DNA of 64,000 nucleotides from Frateuria_A sp035944355 (lineage in GTDB: Bacteria > Pseudomonadota > Gammaproteobacteria > Xanthomonadales > Rhodanobacteraceae). The DNA lies in contig NZ_DASZBH010000009.1 in the NCBI RefSeq assembly GCF_035944355.1, forward strand, positions 1 through 64,000. The letters run 5' to 3'. Positions 16,990 to 25,159 of this stretch are shown here, piece after piece. The position numbers and the translations under genes are program-made. The notes beneath the pieces were generated by a model. That model had not been told where the DNA came from and searched no databases. It worked only from the letters and a program-made list of their open reading frames with translations. How positions within the stretch are numbered: the stretch's first letter is position 1; each line of letters starts with the position of its first letter.

Positions 16990-18089
16990 TGGAGCCGACC
17001 ACCTACACCGGTCGCCAGCAGGGGATGTCTGAGCCGCTGCGCTCTCGCAAATACGTTCATGGCCACGCTCCTGCCAGTCCCCACCCCGGCGCTGCGGGCA
17101 CGAAGGCGGCCAGCCACGCACCGCCGGTCTTCCTGCTCGGTTCGCACAAGAGCGGCAGCAGCCTCCTGCGCAGCCTGCTGGACAGTCATCCCGAATTGGC
17201 GGTGCTGCCCAAGGAAACCCACCTGTTCCAATTCACCAATCACTGGGTGGACTACCGGCGGCGGCGCAACGTCCCACGGACGCTCGGCCATCAGGACTTC
17301 TTCGATCAGTTGCTGCAGCAGATCCGCCAGGACACCGGCCCGGACAACCCTTACGCCGACGCGCCGGGCTTCCGCTACCGCATGGACGTGCTCGAGGCGC
17401 GCCTGCGCAGGCTCGATCCGGACGACATGCCTTCGTTCTTCCTCGGCTACATGCGCGCCGCCCATGAGGCGGCACTGGGCACGCCGCCCCCGGCCGGGCG
17501 CGCGCTGGTGGAGAAGTCGGTGGAGCACGCCGAATTCGCCTATGTGCTGGCCTGCTATTTCCCCGGCGCCCGTTTCATCCACATCGTGCGCAACCCGTAC
17601 GCCACGCTCGTCGCGGTACGCCGGATGCTGCAGAAGCGCAGCCCCCGCTTTCCGTACCTGTGGCCCATGGCCTCGTCGCTGCACAACTCCTACCACGACC
17701 TGTTCACCAACCGGCTGGCGGTGCCCAATTACCTGTGCCTGCGCTTCGAGGATCTCGTCTGCGACACCGAGGCGGTCATGCGCAAGGTCGCGGCCTTCCT
17801 CGGCATCGGCTACCAGCCGACGCTGCTCCAGCCGACCTCCATGGGTCGCCCTTGGAGCGGCAACAGCACCAGCAACCAGCCCTTCGAAGGTATCTCCCGA
17901 CGTCCGCTGGACGAATGGAAGGAGCAGATCAGCGACTACGAGATCGCCCTGGCCAACCATGTCGCCGGTCCGGTATTCGAGGCGTTCGGCTACCACTGGA
18001 AGGATGCGCGCCATCCCTATCGCCGGGTCAGACGGGAGCGGCCCAAGACCTATGCGGCCAACCGCATGGCCTTGTGGCTTGGCGTGTAA
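16989..18089 (+). CDS. Sulfotransferase family protein (second of a pair)
   Basis: The 366-residue protein has the PAPS loop GSHKSGSS at residues 51-58 (TT replaced by SS) and HIVRNPYATLVAVRRML (Arg201 to Ala205) as the 3'-phosphate motif. About 45 residues of low-complexity N-terminus precede the fold. It is only distantly related to the preceding sulfotransferase, so it probably sulfates a different position or sugar. The start overlaps the upstream stop (TGATG). Downstream, 120 bp with a weak GCCGCC/GGCGGC hairpin separate it from cysD. Confidence 0.87.
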   Translation: MEPTTYTGRQQGMSEPLRSRKYVHGHAPASPHPGAAGTKAASHAPPVFLLGSHKSGSSLLRSLLDSHPELAVLPKETHLFQFTNHWVDYRRRRNVPRTLGHQDFFDQLLQQIRQDTGPDNPYADAPGFRYRMDVLEARLRRLDPDDMPSFFLGYMRAAHEAALGTPPPAGRALVEKSVEHAEFAYVLACYFPGARFIHIVRNPYATLVAVRRMLQKRSPRFPYLWPMASSLHNSYHDLFTNRLAVPNYLCLRFEDLVCDTEAVMRKVAAFLGIGYQPTLLQPTSMGRPWSGNSTSNQPFEGISRRPLDEWKEQISDYEIALANHVAGPVFEAFGYHWKDARHPYRRVRRERPKTYAANRMALWLGV

Positions 18090-18209
18090 GCCGCGGCGCC
18101 GCCGATATGCCACGGCGGCATGAGGTAAGGCCATCGATTTCTTTTACGGCGCCGTACCAGGATGCAACGATACGCGCCGTCCACGATGCATGACGGAAAG
18201 AACGACTCC

Positions 18210-19187
18210 ATGAACCTGGCCGCGACGCCCGACGACACTGCACAACCGCGCCATCGGCCTTCTCCCGATGCCGATGTCGAGGCTCTGGCGGCCTCCTCGC
18301 ATCTGAAACGGCTGGAGGCCGAAAGCATCTACATCATGCGCGAGGTGGCGGCGGAGTTCTCCAACCCGGTGCTGCTCTATTCGGTAGGCAAGGATTCCTC
18401 GGTGCTGCTGCACCTGATGCAGAAGGCGTTCTATCCTGCGCCGCCGCCGATACCCCTGCTGCACGTGGACACCACTTGGAAGTTCCGCGAGATGATCGCG
18501 TTCCGCGACCGGCGCGCGAAGGAAACCGGCTGCCGGCTGCTGGTGCATACCAATCGCGAGGGCCTGGAGCAGGGCGTGGGTCCGTTCACCCACGGCGCGG
18601 CGGTGCACACCGACATCATGAAGACGCAGGCGCTGAAGCAGGCGCTCGCGCAGCACAGGTTCGACGCGGCCATCGGCGGCGCCCGCCGCGACGAAGAGAA
18701 GTCGCGCGCCAAGGAGCGCGTGTTCTCCTTCCGCAACGCGCAGCAGCGTTGGGACCCGAAGAACCAGCGGCCGGAATTGTGGAACCTCTACAACGCCCGC
18801 ATCCACCAGGGCGAAAGCGTGCGCGCGTTCCCGCTGTCCAACTGGACGGAGCTGGACATCTGGCTCTACATCTACCGCGAAAACATCGAGGTGCCGTCGC
18901 TGTACCTGGCCAGAGAGCGTCCGGTGGTCGAGCGCGATGGTCGGCTCATCATGGTCGACGACGGGCGCATGCCACTCGCGCCCGGCGAAGCGCCGCAGAT
19001 GCGCAAGGTGCGCTTCCGCACGCTGGGCTGCTATCCGCTCACCGCGGCGATCGAGTCGCAGGCCGACACGCTGTCGGCGGTGATCCAGGAAATGCTGGTG
19101 GCGCGCACGTCCGAACGACAAGGCCGCGTCATCGACCATGACGCGGTCGCGTCGATGGAAAAGAAGAAGCAGGAAGGATATTTCTGA
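18210..19187 (+). CDS. cysD: Sulfate adenylyltransferase subunit 2
   Basis: The protein (325 residues from this start) has the PP-loop SVGKDSS at residues 58-64, the VDTTWKFREMI block and the DEEKSRAKER block diagnostic of CysD. With the CysN GTPase it forms adenosine 5'-phosphosulfate from ATP and sulfate. In-frame ATGs at 18162 and 18186 would extend it; 18210 is preferred for its GGAAAG upstream and for length. The stop overlaps the start of the cysN-cysC fusion (TGATG). Placement directly after two sulfotransferases suggests PAPS supply for polymer sulfation, though it could equally serve cysteine synthesis. Confidence 0.95.
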   Translation: MNLAATPDDTAQPRHRPSPDADVEALAASSHLKRLEAESIYIMREVAAEFSNPVLLYSVGKDSSVLLHLMQKAFYPAPPPIPLLHVDTTWKFREMIAFRDRRAKETGCRLLVHTNREGLEQGVGPFTHGAAVHTDIMKTQALKQALAQHRFDAAIGGARRDEEKSRAKERVFSFRNAQQRWDPKNQRPELWNLYNARIHQGESVRAFPLSNWTELDIWLYIYRENIEVPSLYLARERPVVERDGRLIMVDDGRMPLAPGEAPQMRKVRFRTLGCYPLTAAIESQADTLSAVIQEMLVARTSERQGRVIDHDAVASMEKKKQEGYF

Positions 19188-21085
19188 TGGCCGTGGGGCA
19201 TGCGAATCCGCAGGGCGCGGTCACCGCGATCGACGATTACCTGGAGCGGCACGAGACCAAGAGCCTGTTGCGCGTGATCACCTGCGGCAGCGTGGACGAC
19301 GGCAAGAGCACCCTGCTCGGGCGCCTGCTGTATGACACCAAGCTGCTGTTCGACGACCAGCTGGCGGCGCTGGAGGACGACAGCCTGCGCCACGGCACGC
19401 AGAACGGCGAGCTGGATTTCGCGCTGCTGGTGGACGGCCTCGCGGCCGAACAGGAGCAGGGCATCACCATCGACGTGGCTTACCGGTTCTTCAGCACCGA
19501 CCGGCGCAAGTTCATCGTCGCCGATTGCCCCGGGCACGAGCAGTACACCCGCAACATGGCCACCGGCGCATCCACGGCGGAAGTGGCCATCGTTCTGGTC
19601 GACGCCCGCAAGGGCCTGCTCACGCAGACCCGCCGGCACACCTATATCTGCGGCCTGCTCGGCATCCGCCACGTCGTACTGGCGGTCAACAAGATGGACC
19701 TGGTGGGCTACGCGCAGAACATCTTCAGGCGCATCGAGAGCGACTATCGCGTGGTCGCGGCCCAGATGGGCGTCGCACAGGTCACGGCCGTGCCGCTTTC
19801 GGCGCTGCGCGGCGAGAACGTTTCCAGGCGTTCCACGATGATGGGCTGGTACAACGGCCCGAGTCTGCTCGAGCAGCTCGAGACGGTGCAGGTCGACCGC
19901 GCCGCCGGCAAGCCCGGCTTCCGCATGCCGGTGCAATGGGTGTGTCGGCCCAACCAGAATTTCCGCGGCTACGCGGGACAGGTCGTCGCCGGCTCGATCG
20001 CGCCGGGCGACGAAGTGGTGGCCTTGCCCAGCGGGGTGCGCTCTCGCGTGGCGCGCATCGTCACTGCCGACGGCGACCTGCCGCGGGCCGCCGCCGGCGA
20101 TGCGGTGGCGATCCAGCTGGAGGACGAGCGCGACATCAGCCGCGGGGACGTGATCGCCAGCACCTCCCAGCCGCCCCAGGTGGCCGACCAGTTCGCGGCG
20201 CACCTGCTGTGGATGGATGCCGCCGCCCTGCTGCCGGGGCGTCCCTACTGGATGAAGATCGGCGCGCGGCTGGTTACCGCGCAGGTCACCGAGATCAAGC
20301 ACCGCGTGGACGTGAACACGCAGGAGAAGCGTCCGGCCACGCGCCTGGAGCTCAACGAGGTCGGCTACTGCAATCTGGGGCTCGATCACGCGATCGCCTT
20401 CGAGCCCTATGCCGAGAGCCGCGAGCTGGGCGGGTTCATCCTGATCGACCGCCAGACCAACGCCACCGTGGCCGCCGGCACGCTGAGCTTCGCGCTGCGC
20501 CGCGCGGACAACATCCATTGGCAGCACACCGACGTCGACCGCGCCGCGCGCGCGCGCATCAAGGGCCAGACCCCGGCCTGCCTGTGGTTCACCGGCCTGT
20601 CCGGGTCCGGCAAGTCCGCCATCGCCAACGTGGTGGAAAGGCGGCTGCACGCGATGGGCTACCACACCTACATGCTGGACGGCGACAACGTGCGCCACGG
20701 CCTCAACCGCGACCTGGGATTCACCGCGGAGGACCGCGTGGAGAACATCCGGCGGGTGGCCGAGGTGGCCAGGCTGATGGTGGATGCGGGCCTGATCGTG
20801 ATGGTCTCCTTCATCAGCCCGTTCCGCAGCGAGCGCGGCATGGCCCGCGCCTTGTTCGGCGAGGGCGAGTTCCACGAAGTGTTCGTGGACACGCCGCTGG
20901 AAGTCTGCGCGCAGCGCGACCCCAAGGGCCTGTATGCCAAGGCCCGCGCCGGGCAGATCCACAACTTCACCGGCATCGATTCGCCCTATGAGCGGCCCGA
21001 GCAGCCGGAGCTGCACCTTGAGACGCCGGGCGCGGCGGTGGAGGAGCTCGCGCAGCGCGTCATCGATACGCTGCTCGGCGGCTGA
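19187..21085 (+). CDS. cysNC: Bifunctional sulfate adenylyltransferase subunit 1 / adenylylsulfate kinase
   Basis: This 632-residue fusion has an N-terminal EF-Tu-like GTPase with GSVDDGKS (34-41), DCPGH (113-117) and NKMD (168-171), two beta-barrel domains, and from about residue 460 an APS kinase domain with P-loop GLSGSGKS (470-477) and the DGDNVRHGLNRDLGF block. The first part drives ATP sulfurylation with CysD by GTP hydrolysis; the second phosphorylates APS to PAPS, the donor for sulfotransferases. The fusion is common in proteobacteria. It is coupled to cysD and ends a transcription run that converges on the GT4 gene at 21119. Confidence 0.96.
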   Translation: MAVGHANPQGAVTAIDDYLERHETKSLLRVITCGSVDDGKSTLLGRLLYDTKLLFDDQLAALEDDSLRHGTQNGELDFALLVDGLAAEQEQGITIDVAYRFFSTDRRKFIVADCPGHEQYTRNMATGASTAEVAIVLVDARKGLLTQTRRHTYICGLLGIRHVVLAVNKMDLVGYAQNIFRRIESDYRVVAAQMGVAQVTAVPLSALRGENVSRRSTMMGWYNGPSLLEQLETVQVDRAAGKPGFRMPVQWVCRPNQNFRGYAGQVVAGSIAPGDEVVALPSGVRSRVARIVTADGDLPRAAAGDAVAIQLEDERDISRGDVIASTSQPPQVADQFAAHLLWMDAAALLPGRPYWMKIGARLVTAQVTEIKHRVDVNTQEKRPATRLELNEVGYCNLGLDHAIAFEPYAESRELGGFILIDRQTNATVAAGTLSFALRRADNIHWQHTDVDRAARARIKGQTPACLWFTGLSGSGKSAIANVVERRLHAMGYHTYMLDGDNVRHGLNRDLGFTAEDRVENIRRVAEVARLMVDAGLIVMVSFISPFRSERGMARALFGEGEFHEVFVDTPLEVCAQRDPKGLYAKARAGQIHNFTGIDSPYERPEQPELHLETPGAAVEELAQRVIDTLLGG

Positions 21086-21118
21086 TGGCGAACCATTCCC
21101 CCTTGCGGGAGGGAGGGC

Positions 21119-22363
21119 TCAGATGCACTGCCGTTCGCCGCGCGGGAGCGTCTTCACCTTGCCCGACGCGCCGGCGTGGCGGCTGGTGCCGAAGGCGTGC
21201 CGATCATAGAGCTCCTCCAGTTGCCGGTTGCAGCTGGCGATGTCCATGGTCGCGATCACATGCTCGCGTCCGCGACGGCCGAACTGGTCGGCCAGCTCAT
21301 CGCTCTGCAACAGAGCGACCAGCGCGGCGCGCAGCGCAGCGACGTCCTTCTCGGCGTGGGCGAAGCCGGTCTGGCCGTGCACGATGCCCTCCTGCGCGCC
21401 GCCGCGCGCCGAGGTGATCACCGGCACGCCGGCCGCCTGGGCTTCCAGGATCACGATGCCCAGCCCTTCGGCGTCGCCGTTGTCGGCGGTGATGCTGGGC
21501 AGGCAGAACACGCGCGTCTGGTCCAGGCACTGGCGCACCCGCTCGGACGGCAGTGCGCCGAGGAAGGTCGCGCGCACGCCCCGCTCCCGGGCGTAGGCCC
21601 TCAGTTCCTCGCCCAGCGGCCCGTTGCCGACGATGACCAGGCGGTACTCGGGAAAGTCGTCCTGGATCTGCTCGAAGGCCTCCAGCAGGTAACGGCAGCC
21701 CTTCTTTTCCACCAGGCGCCCGACGTACAGGATGTCCCGCCGATCGGCGAGCGGCTTGGGGCCCGGCGTGAATTTCCCGGTGTCCACGCCGATGTGCCGC
21801 ACGGTGATCTTTTCCTCCGGCAAGCCGAACTCGATCGCCGCCTGCCGGATCGCCTCGGACACCGCGATGAAATGGACCCGCCGGTCCTGCGCCAGCGTCA
21901 ACAGGCCCTCCGGAAAGCCGCGCATGAAGCTCCCGCCGTTGCCGGCCTCCCACCAGCTGCGGTAGGTGTTGATGTCGTAGCCATGCAGGGTGATCAGGGT
22001 CGGCAGGTCCAACCGGCGGGCCAGCGGCCAGATCCGGTAGGCGTCGGTGGCGAAGTGGATGTGCAGCAGGTTCGCATGCTCGGCCCTGAGCGCGCGGAGC
22101 TTGGGCCACGACCAGACCAGGTAAGGCGAGCTGCGATTGGCCACGCGCTGCACGATGCGGTGACGGTAGCCGAGCAGGCGCACGTCAAGCCCATCGAGCG
22201 CAAGACCGGTGCTGACCCTGCCGTCGCCCGCCAGGATCGCGCGCCAGCCGCGGAGCATGCGCACCTGATCGCGGATGAAGGTTTCGGAGTAGGGCAGCAG
22301 CCGCGACTTGTAGACGATCACCTTTGGTCGCTTGTCACCCTGGAGATTCTTGTCGTTGTTCAT
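21119..22363 (-). CDS. Glycosyltransferase family 4 (WcaL/AmsK-like)
   Basis: The 414-residue protein has an N-terminal KSRLLPYSETFIRDQ segment, LITLHGYDINTY, the DILYVGRLVEKKGCRYLLEAF donor-domain entry and EGLGIVILEAQAAGVPVITS with the E-x7-E motif, as in colanic-acid and amylovoran glycosyltransferases. It works in the cytoplasm on the lipid-linked repeat unit. The start MNNDKNLQG at 22363 is preferred; 33 more codons are open upstream but lack family similarity. It runs opposite to the sulfation genes and converges with cysNC (33 bp gap). Sugar unknown. Confidence 0.88.
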   Translation of the reverse strand: MNNDKNLQGDKRPKVIVYKSRLLPYSETFIRDQVRMLRGWRAILAGDGRVSTGLALDGLDVRLLGYRHRIVQRVANRSSPYLVWSWPKLRALRAEHANLLHIHFATDAYRIWPLARRLDLPTLITLHGYDINTYRSWWEAGNGGSFMRGFPEGLLTLAQDRRVHFIAVSEAIRQAAIEFGLPEEKITVRHIGVDTGKFTPGPKPLADRRDILYVGRLVEKKGCRYLLEAFEQIQDDFPEYRLVIVGNGPLGEELRAYARERGVRATFLGALPSERVRQCLDQTRVFCLPSITADNGDAEGLGIVILEAQAAGVPVITSARGGAQEGIVHGQTGFAHAEKDVAALRAALVALLQSDELADQFGRRGREHVIATMDIASCNRQLEELYDRHAFGTSRHAGASGKVKTLPRGERQCI

Positions 22364-22516
22364 GGGCGTACATCTGTTCCAGCTGACTGCGGGTTCATGG
22401 GCGCGCCCGGGCGCCGTCGGCTTCGTACAGGATGGCCTCAGTGGAGGGCCCGGCCGCTTCACGGAACGTCCTTGCGCCGCGGCTTGGTCCGCGGTGACGG
22501 CCCGCGCCCATCGCGT

Positions 22517-23473
22517 TCATTCCAGTGTGGCTACGCGCGCCGCCGCCGCCGTGGTGCCGCCGCCGCTGGTGGGAAGGTCCTCGTGCAGCGTGGACTCGGG
22601 CCAGCCGAACTTGGCGCCGAGTAGCCCGTCCCATTCCTTGGGGTCGAAAATGTAGCGTCCGGCACCCGGGGTGAGCGTGAGCTCGCCGACATAGACGCGT
22701 CCCTGGTGCAGGTACAGGTCCACCCGCATGTAACCCAGCGGCTCGGCCAGCCGGCGCGCGATCTGCAGCATCTCGTCCAGCTGGTCGGGCCGCGGCGCCG
22801 GGCGGCCGCTGGTCTTCTGATGCAGCAGCTGGAACGGTGCCGGGCGCCAGTCCTCCAGGTACAGGTCCTGCGTCAGGTGCTCGAAGCGGCCCTGCATGTG
22901 CTGGATGAAGATGTAGGGTTTCTGGCCCGGGCCAGGATTGAACACGTTGAACTTGAAGTCGTCGGGCGGCCTGCGTTCGGTCAGCAGCGCGTGTTCGAAG
23001 ATGATGCGCGGGCGGATGTAGCGGTAGTGCTTCTCGCGCATGCGCATCGGGAATTCCGACGTCATCCAGAGGTTGGCCAGACGCGCCAGCTCGGCCGGGT
23101 CTTCGTCGTACTTGTCGTGCACGATGCGCAGCTGGCCGAAGCTGTGGTTGGCCTTCATCACGAAACTTCTGGGGAGCTCCTCGAAGGTTTCCGGCACCAC
23201 CCGCTCGGTGATCAGATGCGCCGGCACCAGGTATTGCGATCCGACCGTTTTGGCGATGTAGCTGCGCACCTCGATCTTGTCGGCCAGCCGGGAAAACAGC
23301 GGCGACGGATAGCGCATGCGGTGGAAGATCTTTTCCGAGAAGCGCTGCGGCTGGTGGAAGCGGCACATGCGCCCGTGGGTAAACAGGTACTTGTACTGGT
23401 AGAAGGCGCAATCGGGCAGCGCCATCACCAGCGGGGACATCTGTTCGCGGAACGTCTTGAGCTTTTGCGTCAT
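22517..23473 (-). CDS. TupA-like ATP-grasp protein
   Basis: The 318-residue protein shows the TupA-like ATPgrasp pattern (PF14305): FSEKIFHRMRYP, ADKIEVRSYIAKTVG, FVMKANHSFGQ (ATP-binding lysine in an MKxNH motif), MRVDLYLHQGRVYVGELTLTPGAG with the acidic metal ligands. The founding member is in teichuronopeptide synthesis, where an ATP-grasp ligase joins amino acids to a polymer. Here it may attach an amino acid to uronate carboxyl groups of the exopolysaccharide. Start at 23473 has AGG upstream; the open frame of 107 further codons shows no similarity pattern. It stands alone between two hairpin-bearing gaps. Confidence 0.82.
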   Translation of the reverse strand: MTQKLKTFREQMSPLVMALPDCAFYQYKYLFTHGRMCRFHQPQRFSEKIFHRMRYPSPLFSRLADKIEVRSYIAKTVGSQYLVPAHLITERVVPETFEELPRSFVMKANHSFGQLRIVHDKYDEDPAELARLANLWMTSEFPMRMREKHYRYIRPRIIFEHALLTERRPPDDFKFNVFNPGPGQKPYIFIQHMQGRFEHLTQDLYLEDWRPAPFQLLHQKTSGRPAPRPDQLDEMLQIARRLAEPLGYMRVDLYLHQGRVYVGELTLTPGAGRYIFDPKEWDGLLGAKFGWPESTLHEDLPTSGGGTTAAAARVATLE

Positions 23474-23700
23474 TGCGTTGCCTGTTGCCTGACCGACGCC
23501 TGGCGCGGGTGCCGCGGCCCTTCGGTGCGTTCGGGGCCGGACCGTGGCGTTTCCACGAAAGCGGTGGCGCGATTGTCCGCCGTGCCTGGTGGACGGTTCG
23601 TGCAATGGGGCTGGGCGGACGCTTCGGTTCGGAGCACGCCTTGCTACGGATTCCGCTGCGGGCCCGGCATGGCCGGTACGTGATGATGCGCTGGTGGAGC

Positions 23701-23729
23701 GGGGCGGCAGCTCGTCAGAGCGCCGCCCC
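23701..23729 (-). terminator. Strong hairpin downstream of the WecA-like gene
   Basis: An 8-bp stem (GGGGCGGC / GCCGCCCC) encloses a second 4-bp stem (GCTC / GAGC) with a GTCA tetraloop. It lies 15 bp after the wecA-like stop. No T-tract follows, so termination is likely but not certain. Confidence 0.55.
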
Positions 23730-23744
23730 GCCGGCTCCTGGCTC

Positions 23745-24926
23745 CTACTTGGCGGCTGAGCCGCGCTTGGATCCTTGAGCCTTCTTGTTGGCATACGGAG
23801 ACAGCAGCGTCACCGAGGACTGCAGCCGCACCACGTTGCTGGGCAGGCGGCCGGTCGCTTCCAGCGTCTGGCGCGGCGAGGCCAGCGTCGGAGTCGCCGG
23901 GGTAGCCTGCAGTTTCTGCCAGACCCGGCCCATCAGCGTCACGTAGATCGCCGTGAGCGCGCCGAAGGCGAGCAGGTTGCTGCCGGGCGCCAGCGAGTGG
24001 GTGAGCATGCCGGTCAGCGCCAGCAGGATGGCGAGCGTCACCAGCGCCACCAGCGTGGTGCGCGGGCCGAGGCCGGCGCGCATCATCATGTGGTGTACGT
24101 GGCCGCGGTCGGGCTTGAACGGGCTCTTGCCCTCGCGGATGCGCCGCACCATCACCGCCAGCGTGTCGAGCACCGGCAGCGCCACGCACCAGAGCACGTC
24201 CATGGTGGACAGCTCGTGGGTCGGGCCGGTCTGGCTCAGGTGGATCAGCGACCAGGCGAGCATGTAGCCGATCACCATGCTGCCGGCGTCGCCCAGGAAG
24301 ATCTTCCTGCCGACCAGTCCCAGGTTGACCGCCAGGTAGGGCACCAGCGCGCCGGCCAGCAGCACCAGCACGATAACCCCCGGCCACTGCGGCTGGCCCT
24401 GGTACATAATGATGGCGCCGATGCTGACCAGCGCCAGCGTGCCGGCCAGGCCGTCGATGCCGTCCATCATGTTGAAGGCGTTGAGCAGGCCGATCACCGC
24501 CACGACGGTCAGCGGTATGCCGAACACGCCCAGTTCGAACTCCTGGCCGAACAGGTGGCCCAGCGTGTGGATCTGCACGCCGGTCACCGCGACCATAGTG
24601 AGCACGGCAGCGGTCTGCACCAGCAGCCGCGTGCGCACGGACAGGTCGAAGCGGTCGTCCAGCGCGCCCACCAGGGCGAGCACGGCCGCGGTAGCCAGCA
24701 GGGCGACGGTGTAGAGATGCGGCTGCCCATCCACCACGGTGCCGGCTAGTACGCCGATGAACGCGGCCAGCCCTCCGATCAGGGGTACGTGGCCGACATG
24801 GTGCTTGCGCTCGTTCGGCCGGTCGACCAGGCCCCAGGACTCGGCGAAGCGGTAAAGCACGGCGATCGCCAGCCCCGAGACGCAGGCGGCGGTAAGGCAA
24901 GCGATAAGTATCCGGGAGTACTGCAT
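23745..24926 (-). CDS. Undecaprenyl-phosphate sugar-1-phosphate transferase, WecA/MraY family
   Basis: The 393-residue membrane protein has about ten or eleven segments and the family's cytoplasmic motifs: GALDDRFDLS, NAFNMMDGIDGLAG with the Mg-binding Asp residues, GRKIFLGDAGSMVIGY and the GKSPFKPDRGHVHH histidine motif. It transfers a sugar-1-phosphate, often GlcNAc-1-P, to undecaprenyl phosphate and so would start repeat-unit assembly. The C-terminal tail of about 50 residues after the last segment is polar and unusual in length. ATG at 24926 gives the normal start just before the first membrane segment; the frame stays open upstream without similarity. It could instead serve O-antigen. 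Confidence 0.9.
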   Translation of the reverse strand: MQYSRILIACLTAACVSGLAIAVLYRFAESWGLVDRPNERKHHVGHVPLIGGLAAFIGVLAGTVVDGQPHLYTVALLATAAVLALVGALDDRFDLSVRTRLLVQTAAVLTMVAVTGVQIHTLGHLFGQEFELGVFGIPLTVVAVIGLLNAFNMMDGIDGLAGTLALVSIGAIIMYQGQPQWPGVIVLVLLAGALVPYLAVNLGLVGRKIFLGDAGSMVIGYMLAWSLIHLSQTGPTHELSTMDVLWCVALPVLDTLAVMVRRIREGKSPFKPDRGHVHHMMMRAGLGPRTTLVALVTLAILLALTGMLTHSLAPGSNLLAFGALTAIYVTLMGRVWQKLQATPATPTLASPRQTLEATGRLPSNVVRLQSSVTLLSPYANKKAQGSKRGSAAK

Positions 24927-25159
24927 AGTGGCTGTGTCCCATCGTCCTGAATGGGCCATGCCGGCAGACGGAGCTTCCCCGCCACCGAACACGGCACCAC
25001 CTGCGTGCGCAGGCAAAACCGGATATCCCCGTTCCCTGGCCCGAGTGACCGGGCTTCCGGCAAGAGTAGGCAGCCGCCAGTGCAATTCTCGTCAATGGGA
25101 GACAGGCCCCTGCAGCCTGCAAAGCAGGCGCCCAGGCGCCTGTCCGGCCCGCTTGCGGT

